Shown here: positions 1-9,641 of the stretch, in pieces
Layout of the letters: the number at the start of each line of letters is the position of its first letter
Position numbering within the stretch: position 1 is the stretch's first letter
DNA from: Prevotella sp.
Lineage (GTDB): Bacteria; Bacteroidota; Bacteroidia; Bacteroidales; Bacteroidaceae
Length of the DNA: 64,000 bases
NCBI GenBank assembly: GCA_017428055.1
Contig: JAFRRN010000013.1
Location: forward strand, 16,733-80,732
Direction: 5' to 3'
The notes under the pieces: generated by a model
The model's input: only the letters and a program-made list of their open reading frames with translations
What the model was told of the DNA's origin: nothing
Databases searched by the model: none
Made by a program: the position numbers and the translations under genes

Positions 1-39
1 TATTGGGTTAATGGGATGAATGGGGTTATAGGGGAATTA

Positions 40-1425
40 TTAATTGTTTTTATCTTGTTGGATTAATGCCAGGAGCCGTTGCACCGCCTCCTCTTCCGGG
101 ATGTTCTTTTCCACACATACCTTCTTGCGGTAAAGAGAGATTTTGCCAGGTCCTGCACCCACATAGCCGTAATCGGCATCCGCCATCTCACCAGGTCCAT
201 TCACGATACAACCCATGATGCCAATTTTCAATCCGACAAGATGACGGGTGGCTTCCTTGATACGGGCAATGGTGTCTTGCAGGTTGTAGAGTGTCCGTCC
301 ACAGCCTGGGCAAGAGATATATTCGGTCTTCGTAAACTTGATACGTGCCGCCTGTAAGATGCCGTCTGTCAATTCCAACAACTTCTCTTTCTCAAAACCA
401 TCATTACAAATAACGAGTCGGTGCGCTATTTGGTCTATGAAGATGGCACCTACAGCCATGGCTGCTTTCAATTGTAGCGTTTGCCACTCTGTCTCATGTA
501 GGCAGAGTGTCACGGTATCATCAACTATCGATTTTAAGGCTTTTGCCCTCAACTCTGCACATTCATTGATTAAACCCACCAATTGACGTGCCACAGGAAT
601 CTCTGCCTCTGGCTTCTCGCTGAGAGACACGCGAATCGTGTCGCCGATGCCTTCCGTCAGCAAGGCACCAATTCCCACCGCGCTCTTGATGCGTCCGTCC
701 TCTCCCTCGCCCGCTTCCGTCACGCCGAGATGCAAGGGATAGTGCATATCCTCATTATCCATCGCCTCGACAAGCAAACGCACACTGCGCACCATTACCA
801 CTGTATTAGAAGCCTTAATGCTGATGACAACATCATCAAACCTTTCCCTCTTGAAGATACGCAGAAATTCCATGCAACTCTCCACGATACCCGCTGGCGT
901 ATCACCATAACGTGACATGATCCTGTCGGATAGCGAACCATGGTTCACACCTATGCGGACGGCGGTATGATGCTCCTTGCAAATCTTGATAAACGGCATG
1001 AGCCGCTCATCTATCTTCCTCAACTCTGCCGCATACTCCTCATCGGTATAATCCAAATGCTTGAACGTGCGGGCGGGATCCACATAGTTACCAGGATTGA
1101 TACGTACCTTTTCTATATATTGGGCAGCCACATCTGCCACATGGGGATTGAAATGCACATCTGCCACCAAAGGTGTGTCGTACCCCTTGGCACGGAGTGC
1201 ATCACGGATATTTTTCATGTTCTCCGCCTCACGCACTCCTTGTGTCGTCAGTCTCACCAACTCCCCACCCGCCTGGATGATGCGTTCTGCTTGTGCCACG
1301 CAAGCATCGGTGTCGTTGGTATTGGTCGTCGTCATCGACTGAATGCGAATGGGATGGTCTCCACCCATCACAATGCTTCCCACCTTCACTTCCGATGACC
1401 TACGTCTATGATAACTATATGACAT
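40..1425 (-). CDS. ispG: 4-hydroxy-3-methylbut-2-enyl diphosphate synthase (IspG/GcpE), shortened hybrid form
   Basis: Catalyses the penultimate step of the MEP isoprenoid pathway, reducing MEcPP to HMBPP with a [4Fe-4S] cluster. An N-terminal TIM-barrel (roughly residues 8-290 counted from the longer ATG at 1446) carries the family block around HPIRIQSMT. The C-terminal cluster domain has CPGC (C379, C382), the third cysteine in GIMGCIVNGPGE (C413) and the ligand Glu E420. Bacteroidota enzymes normally have a third, inserted A* domain and exceed 600 residues. Here only about 80 residues separate barrel and cluster domain, and they resemble the end of A* (ILQA.R.K..KTEYISCP). The start at 1425 directly follows the purE stop and gives the family-like MSYSYHRRRS. 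An upstream ATG at 1446 would overlap purE by 20 bp. Last gene of a five-gene operon. Function sure; start moderate. Confidence 0.95.
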   Translation of the reverse strand: MSYSYHRRRSSEVKVGSIVMGGDHPIRIQSMTTTNTNDTDACVAQAERIIQAGGELVRLTTQGVREAENMKNIRDALRAKGYDTPLVADVHFNPHVADVAAQYIEKVRINPGNYVDPARTFKHLDYTDEEYAAELRKIDERLMPFIKICKEHHTAVRIGVNHGSLSDRIMSRYGDTPAGIVESCMEFLRIFKRERFDDVVISIKASNTVVMVRSVRLLVEAMDNEDMHYPLHLGVTEAGEGEDGRIKSAVGIGALLTEGIGDTIRVSLSEKPEAEIPVARQLVGLINECAELRAKALKSIVDDTVTLCLHETEWQTLQLKAAMAVGAIFIDQIAHRLVICNDGFEKEKLLELTDGILQAARIKFTKTEYISCPGCGRTLYNLQDTIARIKEATRHLVGLKIGIMGCIVNGPGEMADADYGYVGAGPGKISLYRKKVCVEKNIPEEEAVQRLLALIQQDKNN

Positions 1426-1426
1426 G

Positions 1427-1933
1427 TCAATTGGTTTTATTATCATATTTGACTTGCGCCAATTCCTCGTTGGCTTTCTCTATCTTCGCACCAAGGCCTT
1501 GTTTATATGCTTCTATCCGCTGGCAGATATCTTCATCAGAGAGAGCCAACATCTCTGCGGCAAGGATAGCAGCATTCATCGCGCCATTGACCCCCACCGT
1601 GGCAACGGGAATGCCTGGAGGCATCTGGATAATGGAAAGCATTGCATCCAAGCCGTCCAACATCCCCTTGATAGGCACACCTATCACGGGCAACGTGGTA
1701 CTGGCGGCGATCACCCCTGGCAAGGCGGCAGCCATCCCCGCCCCGGCAATGATGACTTTAATGCCCCGCTGCCTTGCCCCCTTGGCAAAAGATTCCACAG
1801 CCTCAGGAGTACGATGAGCCGAAAGGGCATTCACCTCAAATGGTATGTGCATCTCATCCAAGAACTTACATGCTTTCTCCATCACGGGTAGGTCACTTGT
1901 GCTACCCATAATAATGCTAACAATTGGTTTCAT
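1427..1933 (-). CDS. purE: N5-carboxyaminoimidazole ribonucleotide mutase PurE (class I)
   Basis: Moves the carboxylate of N5-CAIR to give CAIR in de novo purine synthesis. The protein is 168 residues, typical for class I PurE. It shows the N-terminal GSTSDLPVM phosphate-binding loop, the catalytic SAHRTP motif with His40, the GAGMAAALPG loop, and the late GVNGAMNAAILA segment. The gene lies 13 bp after the PAP2 phosphatase gene, and its stop codon almost touches the ispG start, so translational coupling is likely. Pairing of purE with ispG is common in Bacteroidales. Identification is firm. Confidence 0.96.
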   Translation of the reverse strand: MKPIVSIIMGSTSDLPVMEKACKFLDEMHIPFEVNALSAHRTPEAVESFAKGARQRGIKVIIAGAGMAAALPGVIAASTTLPVIGVPIKGMLDGLDAMLSIIQMPPGIPVATVGVNGAMNAAILAAEMLALSDEDICQRIEAYKQGLGAKIEKANEELAQVKYDNKTN

Positions 1934-1946
1934 ATATCATACTTTT

Positions 1947-2573
1947 TCAAAATCGTAATACCATGTAAAATGCGCAGAAGAACCCTGTGATGAATCCCAC
2001 CACAACCTCAGACAATGAATGCTGGCGCAATATCATTCGAGCCGTGCCTACCATACCGGCGAGTAACAAGACCAAGCAAAGCCACCAAACAGGATTGAAG
2101 GCAAACTTAAAGGAGAATGCCACCAATGCCCCCGCCACACCACCGATGGCTGCCGTATGCGTGGAAATCTTCCACCACACATTTATCAACGCACATAGAA
2201 TCTGTACCGCCATCCCCACCAATACAATTCCCCCAATGACATGCGACACATGGACGGAAACGAGGAAATAATAACATCCGAAATAACAAAGGATGGAAAT
2301 GACGTATGGAACGACACGACGCTCCTTCATGCCCAACTCGATGGGTGACCAGCCTTGATACCGTCGGTACAAATGAATCAGGAATGTGGGCAAGAAGATG
2401 GTGAAAACATATACCACCACCAGCACCGACAACTTATATTGCCAAGGGAACAAATTGAGATAGCTGAAGATAAACAAGGCTATCAACCCTACCATGGGTA
2501 GATAAAATGGCGTGAAAACCATACTTACAATTCTCGCTGCCAATAGTACTAACGATGTACTTTCATCTTTCAC
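1947..2573 (-). CDS. PAP2-family membrane phosphatase
   Basis: A 208-residue polytopic membrane protein with about six hydrophobic segments. The C-terminal half carries a PAP2-like signature: ISTHTAAIGG (motif 2 region) and later the HSLSEVVVGFITG block typical of motif 3, with its His and a nearby Arg. PAP2 membrane enzymes remove phosphate from lipid phosphates such as undecaprenyl pyrophosphate or phosphatidylglycerophosphate. The substrate cannot be told from sequence. Motif 1 (KxxxxxxRP) is weak: the nearest candidate is MKERRVVPYV. The gene sits between rpoN and purE in one transcription unit, 29 and 13 bp from its neighbours. The family call is good; specificity is unknown. Confidence 0.8.
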   Translation of the reverse strand: MKDESTSLVLLAARIVSMVFTPFYLPMVGLIALFIFSYLNLFPWQYKLSVLVVVYVFTIFLPTFLIHLYRRYQGWSPIELGMKERRVVPYVISILCYFGCYYFLVSVHVSHVIGGIVLVGMAVQILCALINVWWKISTHTAAIGGVAGALVAFSFKFAFNPVWWLCLVLLLAGMVGTARMILRQHSLSEVVVGFITGFFCAFYMVLRF

Positions 2574-2602
2574 TCTTTACCCTTCTTCTTTTCATCATGT
2601 TC

Positions 2603-4093
2603 TCACTTCCTCCTTAACCTCGCCACGGGAATCCCCATCTGTTCGCGATACTTAGCCACCGTGCGACGGGCAATGGGAAAGCCAATCTTCTTCATCTCGG
2701 CAGCCAAGGCATCGTCGCTCAAAGGCTTGTTCTTGACCTCCTTGTCAATCAGTTCCTTCAACGACAATTTCACCTTACGCGTGGATGTCTCCTCGCCATC
2801 CTCAGTCACATAGCCATCGCTGAAGAAATGGCGCAAGGGAAAAGTACCCCAATTGGTACGGGCATATTTCTCATTACTCACACGTGAAATCGTGGAAATG
2901 TCAAGTCCTGTCTTCTCGGCAATGTCTTTCAAAATCATCGGTTTCAGGTCTGCCTCATCCCCGTCAAGAAAATAGGGACGCTGCCATTCTATAATGGCCT
3001 TCATGGTGGTGTACAAGGTATGCCTCCGCTGGCGAATGGCATCAATAAACCCTTGCGCCTTGCCAACCTTGTCCTCGTAAAAGGCGAGGCTCTCCTTTTC
3101 CGAGCGGGTCAAGTTTGCCTTGTCTTTCTTATATTCGTCTATCACTTCCAAATAGTCGGGCGACACTTTCAATTCTGGCACATCTGCTTCGTTCAACGTG
3201 AACGTGATAGTCCCATCTTCCGCCGTGTGAATCAAGAAGTCAGGCGTAATCTGCTGGAGGCTTCTCCCGACAGCCTCACCCATTGCGGCACCAGGCTTGG
3301 GATTCAGCCGCCGAACCTCCCGTTGCAAATCTTCCATTGTACCCTCCGAGATTCCCATGGAGACACGAATCTTGTCCCAATGTTTCTTGATAAACTCATC
3401 AAAATATTTGGTTATGAGGGTTCTCAATAGAGAGTCACTACTTTTTCGGTCTATCTGTATCAATAAGCATTCCTGCAACGACCGCGCACCTATACCGGGA
3501 GGATCAAACGACTGGAGGATATGCAAGACCTCCTCCAATTCACCCACCGACATGTCAATATTGTGGTAAATGGCGAGTTCGTCACTAATGTCTTCAAGGC
3601 TCTTGCGCAAATAGCCATCATTATCAAGCGACCCTATGAGGTATTCCATGGCATAACGTTGGGCTTCGGAGAGGTTCTCCTCGCCCATCTGTTCCTTTAA
3701 ACTGTCATGAAAAGAGGTGACATTGCCATAAACAGGCTCGGAATAATCCTCATCTTGTGACCTGCCAGACCGTAACCCAATAGACATCTCCTCGTCCATG
3801 CCAATCTCTTCCAAGGCTTGTTCGTAGCCCTCCTCACGGTCATCATTATTGTCTTCACGCGCCTCCAACCCATCAAAGCCATCACCTATAGGATCAACAT
3901 CACCTCCACCGTCATCGGCGGGTTCAGAAGTCTCCAAGGCGGGATTGTCATAAAGCTCTGCCTTCACCTTCTCTTCCAACTCGGTGATAGACATGCCTAT
4001 AAGTCTCACCTGCAACATCTGTTGCTGAGAGAGCCGTTGTCGTTGCTTAAGCTCTTGTTTGGCTGTCTGTTCTAAATGCTGCGAGTTCCTCAT
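2603..4093 (-). CDS. rpoN: RNA polymerase sigma-54 factor RpoN
   Basis: Directs RNA polymerase to -24/-12 promoters that need an enhancer-binding ATPase. The 496-residue protein has all parts of the family. These are a Gln/Leu-rich region I (residues 10-50, LSQQQMLQVRLI), an acidic region II (about 55-115), the core-binding region III, a helix-turn-helix (DIAEKTGLDISTISRVSN), and the diagnostic RpoN box ARRTVAKYRE near the C-terminus. It starts inside the stop codon of the upstream unknown gene (ATGA overlap), so the two are probably translationally coupled. No sigma-54 activator gene is present in this window. Confidence 0.97.
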   Translation of the reverse strand: MRNSQHLEQTAKQELKQRQRLSQQQMLQVRLIGMSITELEEKVKAELYDNPALETSEPADDGGGDVDPIGDGFDGLEAREDNNDDREEGYEQALEEIGMDEEMSIGLRSGRSQDEDYSEPVYGNVTSFHDSLKEQMGEENLSEAQRYAMEYLIGSLDNDGYLRKSLEDISDELAIYHNIDMSVGELEEVLHILQSFDPPGIGARSLQECLLIQIDRKSSDSLLRTLITKYFDEFIKKHWDKIRVSMGISEGTMEDLQREVRRLNPKPGAAMGEAVGRSLQQITPDFLIHTAEDGTITFTLNEADVPELKVSPDYLEVIDEYKKDKANLTRSEKESLAFYEDKVGKAQGFIDAIRQRRHTLYTTMKAIIEWQRPYFLDGDEADLKPMILKDIAEKTGLDISTISRVSNEKYARTNWGTFPLRHFFSDGYVTEDGEETSTRKVKLSLKELIDKEVKNKPLSDDALAAEMKKIGFPIARRTVAKYREQMGIPVARLRRK

Positions 4094-4734
4094 TTGAAAT
4101 ACTCTTTCATCTGTGCCGCCTGTGCCGCCAACTTCTGGGGGCTGTCATTGCCAAAGCGATTCCACACCTGCCTGAGTGCGTCCAAATAAGGCACATCGCT
4201 CACCGACGTGCGCCTCAAGTAGGGGTCGATGCCTTGGTATGCCTCCATCACCTCCACCACCAACCGTGGGCTGACACCCATCAACTTGGCCAACTCCACA
4301 ATTTCGGGCGTGTCGGCAATCATCACGGGGGGCGTGAGCCTGAAATACAAGTCAAGAATCAAGATAAGCATCAAGGGCGTGAGACCTGTCTCGGAGTCGA
4401 TGGGCTTGAAGTCTCTCTCAAACGACTCGTTCACCTCCACGCCATCATAGAACTCATTGGCATTGCCATAGCCTTGACGCGACCGCAACAACCTGACAGC
4501 CCGGCGCAACTTGTTGGGATTGTCAGCGTATGTCTCCCACAACTTCTCCAATCTCGGCGTATCGATGCTACGCAAGCGAAAACTCTGCTCGTACAAGAAT
4601 TGAGGGGGAATGTGCAACTCCAATGCCAAATCGACCATCGCCTTGGAATAAAGCGGCTTCACGCCCATCGGCTTCTTCAAGTACAGTTGCATGAGCAACA
4701 GCCAATATTCATCAGACCATAAGGGATGTTTCAT
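4090..4734 (-). CDS. Uncharacterised Bacteroidales protein encoded upstream of rpoN
   Basis: A 214-residue, apparently soluble protein without signal peptide or transmembrane segment. I do not recognise a named domain. It is rich in helices and aromatic residues (WSDEYWLLLMQLYLKKP at the N-terminus), has a conserved-looking SETGLTPLMLILILDLYFRL block in the middle, and ends in a helical tail. Its last four bases overlap the rpoN start, and it is the first gene after a good promoter at 4765-4796. Co-translation with sigma-54 suggests a role linked to RpoN or to the cell-envelope operon behind it, but this is inference only. Confidence 0.75.
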   Translation of the reverse strand: MKHPLWSDEYWLLLMQLYLKKPMGVKPLYSKAMVDLALELHIPPQFLYEQSFRLRSIDTPRLEKLWETYADNPNKLRRAVRLLRSRQGYGNANEFYDGVEVNESFERDFKPIDSETGLTPLMLILILDLYFRLTPPVMIADTPEIVELAKLMGVSPRLVVEVMEAYQGIDPYLRRTSVSDVPYLDALRQVWNRFGNDSPQKLAAQAAQMKEYFK

Positions 4735-4764
4735 CGTATCTACTCTTCACGTCCATTCTGATTG

Positions 4765-4796
4765 CAAATATAACAAAAAATCCTTATACAAACAAA
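4765..4796 (-). promoter_or_regulatory. Bacteroidota promoter for the rpoN-purE-ispG operon
   Basis: On the minus strand the -7 box TATATTTG occupies 4765-4772 and a -33 TTTG lies at 4793-4796, 20 bp away. This matches the Bacteroidota housekeeping sigma consensus. It is about 31 bp upstream of the ATG at 4734. Confidence 0.7.
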
Positions 4797-4931
4797 AAAA
4801 GGCAAAAAATGCTTAATCGCCTTTCTTAATAATGGAAAAAGATACAACTTATCTTTATCTTTCACCATGTTAGGCACACTAATGACTTTGTCGAGACATT
4901 AGATAACCCCTTAAGGTGTAATATGCTTATT

Positions 4932-7900
4932 CTATGTCTTAGTTAGTACAATACTTGCCAAACAAACAGCATATTCAATTTCTGAACATTGAGGTCTCCA
5001 TGCTAAAACATAACTCACTTTGGCACTTGTCACTTCATAACCTTTATCATTCCACGTTTTCAGTTTGTCTTTTCCAGATGCAGACAGTGCTGCAATGGTT
5101 GTTCCCTGCCCGTTTAATAAATAGCCATCTTTATATTGCAAGCTATCACCATTTCTAAGACGAAGCACAATATCCTTACGCCCCTTGAAAAAGTCAAGCC
5201 ATACGTCGCGCATGTTCAAAGCTAGCGATATTGACGAATAATGTGTAGGAGAATTCGGAATAAGAAAAAGGTTTCGTTTGGCACGAGTAAGTCCTACATA
5301 ATAGGCTCGCATATCATTGATATCCCTTCCATCTGGTATGGGCGAAAAGAGATAAACGGAGTCGAACTCACGCCCTTTCGCCTTATGAATCGTACTTACG
5401 AATACTGACTTGTCGTCTGCTGCGATGAAGTCTTCGATATTCGACTCGAAAATAAACTCAAGCAAATCACTTCGATAATAGAATTGGTGAGTTACTTCAA
5501 AGTCAGTAAAGAAATTCTTCATAACACTCAAGCAAGTACTGGAAGCATAAGCTTCTAATGTGCGCCGCTTTGCCTCCTGCCATCTATCTTTTGAAATAGC
5601 CACCTCGTCTTTCTTACCTATTTGTTTAAGAAAATAACGAACTTCTGCCAGATTTCCAAAATAGAATCCGCCCATTGATTGTGTAATAGTAGCATGCAGA
5701 CCGCGTTTTTCCAATTCGTATGCCATCTGCATCGTCTCTTCATTGGTACGGGTAAGTATTGCTGTACTCCCTTCAACTTTTATTTCTGCATCAAGTAGAG
5801 ATTTCAATGACATCACTTTACCATCTTCTCTTGTCACCGACTGAATGGAAGTCCGCTTCATACGACCAGGTATTCGTTTTACAAAGCGATTGGCACAATC
5901 AACTACAGATTTCGCAGAACGATAGTTGTCTGTCATCTCGTACAACTTTGCACCATCTTGGCTGACAAGCGATTGCATATAACAGGAATCTGACCCTCGG
6001 AAAGCATAGATGTTCTGATCGTCATCACCCACCGCTATGATGCGCATTTCTTCATTCTGCCGCATCAGAGCCTGAACCAGTCGAAAATCATCCTGCCCCA
6101 TATCCTGTGCCTCGTCTATGACGAGTACGCTCTTGGCTATCTTCGATTGTTCCACTTCACCTCTTTCTATCATCTTGGCAGCTTGTTGTACCACGTCTTT
6201 CGCCTCATCCAGACTCCCTTGTTTTCCAATAAGGTCAAAGCTGTAAGAGTGGAAGGTCTTGATTTCCACATAGTGAGCAGCATTTGAAACCAAATCTATG
6301 AGTCGTTTTTTGAACTCGGTGGCAGCAGCTCTTGAGAATGTAAGCATCAACAGTTGCTCATGCTTTACATCTTCTAATAACAGCAGCGAAGCCAGCTTGT
6401 GAACCAATACCCGTGTCTTACCACTGCCAGGTCCTGCCGCTACTACAATATATTTTGATACCTTGTCATCGATAATCTCTCGTTGACATTTGGAGAGTTC
6501 ACCAAAGAGTTTGTTGTATTTGACAGGTGTGATGTTTTGGTCTATCTGGGTACGGCGTTCCTCCTTGAAATACTGGTTAATGAACTTGCGGAAGTCCATG
6601 GTAAAGTAGTCATTGACGAAATGCTGCGCCGCCTGATAGTCACGTACCATCAGGTTAGCATATTCGCCCACAATATGAATTTGGCGTATCCGTTGTTTGT
6701 AGAATTCGTCTAACATGCGATATTGCTCCTTACCATAACGTGTACGACGGTCAGCAATACGACCTATCTGCATGGTATTATAGATAACGATGAACCCACC
6801 TTCAATTTTCATCAGTTCTGTCTTCGTAAGATAAAGCAAAGTTTCCTCTATGTCGGCGATTGTGAGTTTCATTCCCGAGTAAAGCCTTTCATGGTCAACA
6901 AACATCATTTCATGTCGGTAAGAAATGAATTGCTGGAGCAGCTCAACGATAGAAAAGTTCACAAGCGTCATCTCTTTGCTGTTGTCTCGTTTAGCGCTAA
7001 GCGTTTCCACGATAAAGCGACCGATGTCCGTCCGTCGCTTAAACCGAGCCATCGTGACTTCTTTCGAGGCTTGAAGACGGACACTTACACTTTCGCTAAA
7101 GACATGCTCCTGTTTGTGGATATAGCTCTTTAACGACAGGAAATGGAGCAACATCCTCATTCGCTTGACATTTGAGAATGTAAGCCCGGCCTTTTGCGCC
7201 TCCTCATTCAGTTCTTTATAATTGATCCTTTGTGCCTCTTCACTAAATCGTTGCAGGAGAAATTGCTCCAGTCTTAAGATGATATCAAGATTACGTTGGG
7301 AAGTACTTTTGGAAATCCATGCTTGCATGTCGCGGCAGTCTGCCAATAATCCATCCTGCCGCATCAAGTTGATGTTCCTAATAACAGCCGCCTTGCTCAT
7401 TCCAAGGATGTCTGCCAGATAGTCCACACGGCTTTCAGCTTCTGCCCCTCGACCTTCCGCAGTACTGCGAGCACTAATGAGCGACTTAATGATACGTGCA
7501 GCTTCCTCGCGCGACTGCTCATCAAAGAGCGGAGAGACTGTCAATTTACGGCGAGCCTCATCCATGTTATTTACAGATATGCCTGTCGCAAATATGTGTG
7601 GAGAGTTACTGCCTCGTTGTACGAATCCAGCTTCCTCCAATGCAGCTAAAGCGGCTTTAACGCGTGTCTCTATGTCTCCCACGTCATCACCCCATCCAGC
7701 CTGCCTCGCAATATCCAATGGCGAGCAACTTACTTGATCGCGTTTAACCGTAAGATCCTTGATTGCTTTCCAAACCTGCTGAATCTCATTAATGCTCAAT
7801 TTTGTCTGATTGAGGAGAATAAAGTGCTTGTCGAGGTCGTTGTCAGAATACAGCACAAAGCAATCTGCCTGCATTTCAGGGTCTCGCCCTGCACGACCAG

Positions 7901-9641
7901 CCTCCTGTACATAGTTTTCCAACGAGTCGCTGATATTATAGTGTACTACGAGTCCAACATCTTTCTTGTCAACACCCATACCAAAGGCTGAAGTAGCTAC
8001 AATTACTTGTGCCTGACCACTCATAAAAGCATTCTGGTTTTTCACCTTATCAGCAGCCTCCATCTTACCATTGAATGGTAAAGCGCGTATGCCATCCCTA
8101 ACCAGATGTTCTGCCAATTCGCGTGTACGTCGAGTTCGTGATACATATACAATTGAAGGGCAATTATGTCCGAGTATCAGCGAACGCAACAGATTGTATT
8201 TCTCATCGGCAGTATCAGCATGGAGAACGGAGAAACGCAGATTCTTTCTCTCCGCATTGGCAGCAAACAACTTTAGTTCCAAACCAAGCTTCGACCTGAA
8301 GTAATCGCAAATATCGCTGATAACTTTCTGCTTTGCCGTGGCTGTAAAACACGAAACGGCTATAGGCTGGCTAAGTTGCTTCCTCTCTTGTAACTCGCGA
8401 ATGAAATCACCAATATACAGATAGTCCACACGAAAATCGTGTCCCCATGCTGAAAAGCAATGAGCCTCGTCAATTACAAAGCGGACAACATTCCTATCGA
8501 TTAGTAGTCGCTCAATAGTTTTACTGCGAAGCATTTCAGGTGCTATGTACAGAAGGTTGGCGGTACCATCAATCACCTGTTGAATGGCTATCGATCGCTC
8601 GATAGGGTCAAGCAGGCCATTGATGGTCACAGCATTACTGATGCCTCGTGCGACCAAGTTGTCCACTTGATCCTTCATGAGGGACTGTAGCGGAGAGATA
8701 ACAACCGTCAAGCCATGCGTATTCCGCCCCGCCATCAAGGCAGGTAATTGGAAAGTGAGACTTTTACCGCCACCTGTTGGGAATATGGTCAGCAAGGATT
8801 CTCCACGAACAGCAGACTCTACTGCTTGTTGCTGCATAGGAACACCGTCAAAGGTACGAAACCCGCCATAGCCAAAAAACTCTTTCAGACCACTATAAGC
8901 GTCTAAACGGCTATGGCAATAGTCACAATCTCCGCAAGATGTATTGCATAGCAGGTTCAACACATTGGTCACCTGCGGATAATTGCGTATCACCCAAGCT
9001 GGTGTAATGGAGAAAATGTCGTCAGCACCAATTACAGCCAAACAATATGCCAACTCTATCGGATATTGCTTGACCAACATATTGAAATCAGCGTTACTGC
9101 AAATTTTACCCTTATACTCCTTAAGAATTTTTCGCACCCAATCAGGTTGAACCCTTAAGATTCTGTCAAGAAAAGACTGCTGATTAGAAAGGGAATAACC
9201 AATATATTTGAAGAATCCTTCAAATTCCTGTGTTTGATGCAGCAGTTGGTAATAGATTTCCTGTCTTGCCGATGACAATTGATTCCATGCTGCCACCTCA
9301 TCATTCAACAAATCGCGAGCTTTCATGGAGTCATTCACAGGATTGTTAAGTTCATCTACCTGTAACTTGTCATCTTTCACCAAATGATGATAAGGTCGTT
9401 TGGGAAACAATAAAGGTGATAGAAACAATGTGTCAACAACTATTGGATTACCCTTCAAGGCGGTATATTTTAAGTCGTGATTGATGATATTATGACCACA
9501 TATCGTGTCGCACGTCAACACAAAGGCATCAAAGTCGGCTTTGGAATGAGAGTGCAATACAGCACCATCTTCCCTTACCACTCCGTAATCTGCAACTTTT
9601 TTGGTCTGCGGATTAACCTCAGTATCAATGAACGCTATCAT
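4932..9641 (-). CDS. Giant fusion helicase: DEDD-exonuclease-like, RecQ and UvrD/Rep domains
   Basis: A 1569-residue protein combining three nucleic-acid modules. Residues 1-115 look like a DnaQ/DEDD 3'-5' exonuclease: FIDTEV with D6 and E8, GHNIINHDL with D56, a later D104/D110 pair. A four-cysteine cluster (C232, C236, C239, C242) precedes a RecQ helicase with Walker A FPTGGGKS (about 287-294), DEAH box (VIDEAHCFSAWGHDFR, about 385-400) and the arginine-finger motif GRAGRDP (about 583). A second SF1 helicase of UvrD type follows: Walker A AAGPGSGKT (about 1067), VIDEAQDM (about 1175), GDDDQNIYAFRG, STIHKAKGREFDSVYL (about 1415) and YVGLTRAKR. It acts on DNA, probably by unwinding and trimming. 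A genome-maintenance or phage-defence role is inference. Single gene with a long leader from the promoter at 9958. Confidence 0.9.
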   Translation of the reverse strand: MIAFIDTEVNPQTKKVADYGVVREDGAVLHSHSKADFDAFVLTCDTICGHNIINHDLKYTALKGNPIVVDTLFLSPLLFPKRPYHHLVKDDKLQVDELNNPVNDSMKARDLLNDEVAAWNQLSSARQEIYYQLLHQTQEFEGFFKYIGYSLSNQQSFLDRILRVQPDWVRKILKEYKGKICSNADFNMLVKQYPIELAYCLAVIGADDIFSITPAWVIRNYPQVTNVLNLLCNTSCGDCDYCHSRLDAYSGLKEFFGYGGFRTFDGVPMQQQAVESAVRGESLLTIFPTGGGKSLTFQLPALMAGRNTHGLTVVISPLQSLMKDQVDNLVARGISNAVTINGLLDPIERSIAIQQVIDGTANLLYIAPEMLRSKTIERLLIDRNVVRFVIDEAHCFSAWGHDFRVDYLYIGDFIRELQERKQLSQPIAVSCFTATAKQKVISDICDYFRSKLGLELKLFAANAERKNLRFSVLHADTADEKYNLLRSLILGHNCPSIVYVSRTRRTRELAEHLVRDGIRALPFNGKMEAADKVKNQNAFMSGQAQVIVATSAFGMGVDKKDVGLVVHYNISDSLENYVQEAGRAGRDPEMQADCFVLYSDNDLDKHFILLNQTKLSINEIQQVWKAIKDLTVKRDQVSCSPLDIARQAGWGDDVGDIETRVKAALAALEEAGFVQRGSNSPHIFATGISVNNMDEARRKLTVSPLFDEQSREEAARIIKSLISARSTAEGRGAEAESRVDYLADILGMSKAAVIRNINLMRQDGLLADCRDMQAWISKSTSQRNLDIILRLEQFLLQRFSEEAQRINYKELNEEAQKAGLTFSNVKRMRMLLHFLSLKSYIHKQEHVFSESVSVRLQASKEVTMARFKRRTDIGRFIVETLSAKRDNSKEMTLVNFSIVELLQQFISYRHEMMFVDHERLYSGMKLTIADIEETLLYLTKTELMKIEGGFIVIYNTMQIGRIADRRTRYGKEQYRMLDEFYKQRIRQIHIVGEYANLMVRDYQAAQHFVNDYFTMDFRKFINQYFKEERRTQIDQNITPVKYNKLFGELSKCQREIIDDKVSKYIVVAAGPGSGKTRVLVHKLASLLLLEDVKHEQLLMLTFSRAAATEFKKRLIDLVSNAAHYVEIKTFHSYSFDLIGKQGSLDEAKDVVQQAAKMIERGEVEQSKIAKSVLVIDEAQDMGQDDFRLVQALMRQNEEMRIIAVGDDDQNIYAFRGSDSCYMQSLVSQDGAKLYEMTDNYRSAKSVVDCANRFVKRIPGRMKRTSIQSVTREDGKVMSLKSLLDAEIKVEGSTAILTRTNEETMQMAYELEKRGLHATITQSMGGFYFGNLAEVRYFLKQIGKKDEVAISKDRWQEAKRRTLEAYASSTCLSVMKNFFTDFEVTHQFYYRSDLLEFIFESNIEDFIAADDKSVFVSTIHKAKGREFDSVYLFSPIPDGRDINDMRAYYVGLTRAKRNLFLIPNSPTHYSSISLALNMRDVWLDFFKGRKDIVLRLRNGDSLQYKDGYLLNGQGTTIAALSASGKDKLKTWNDKGYEVTSAKVSYVLAWRPQCSEIEYAVCLASIVLTKT

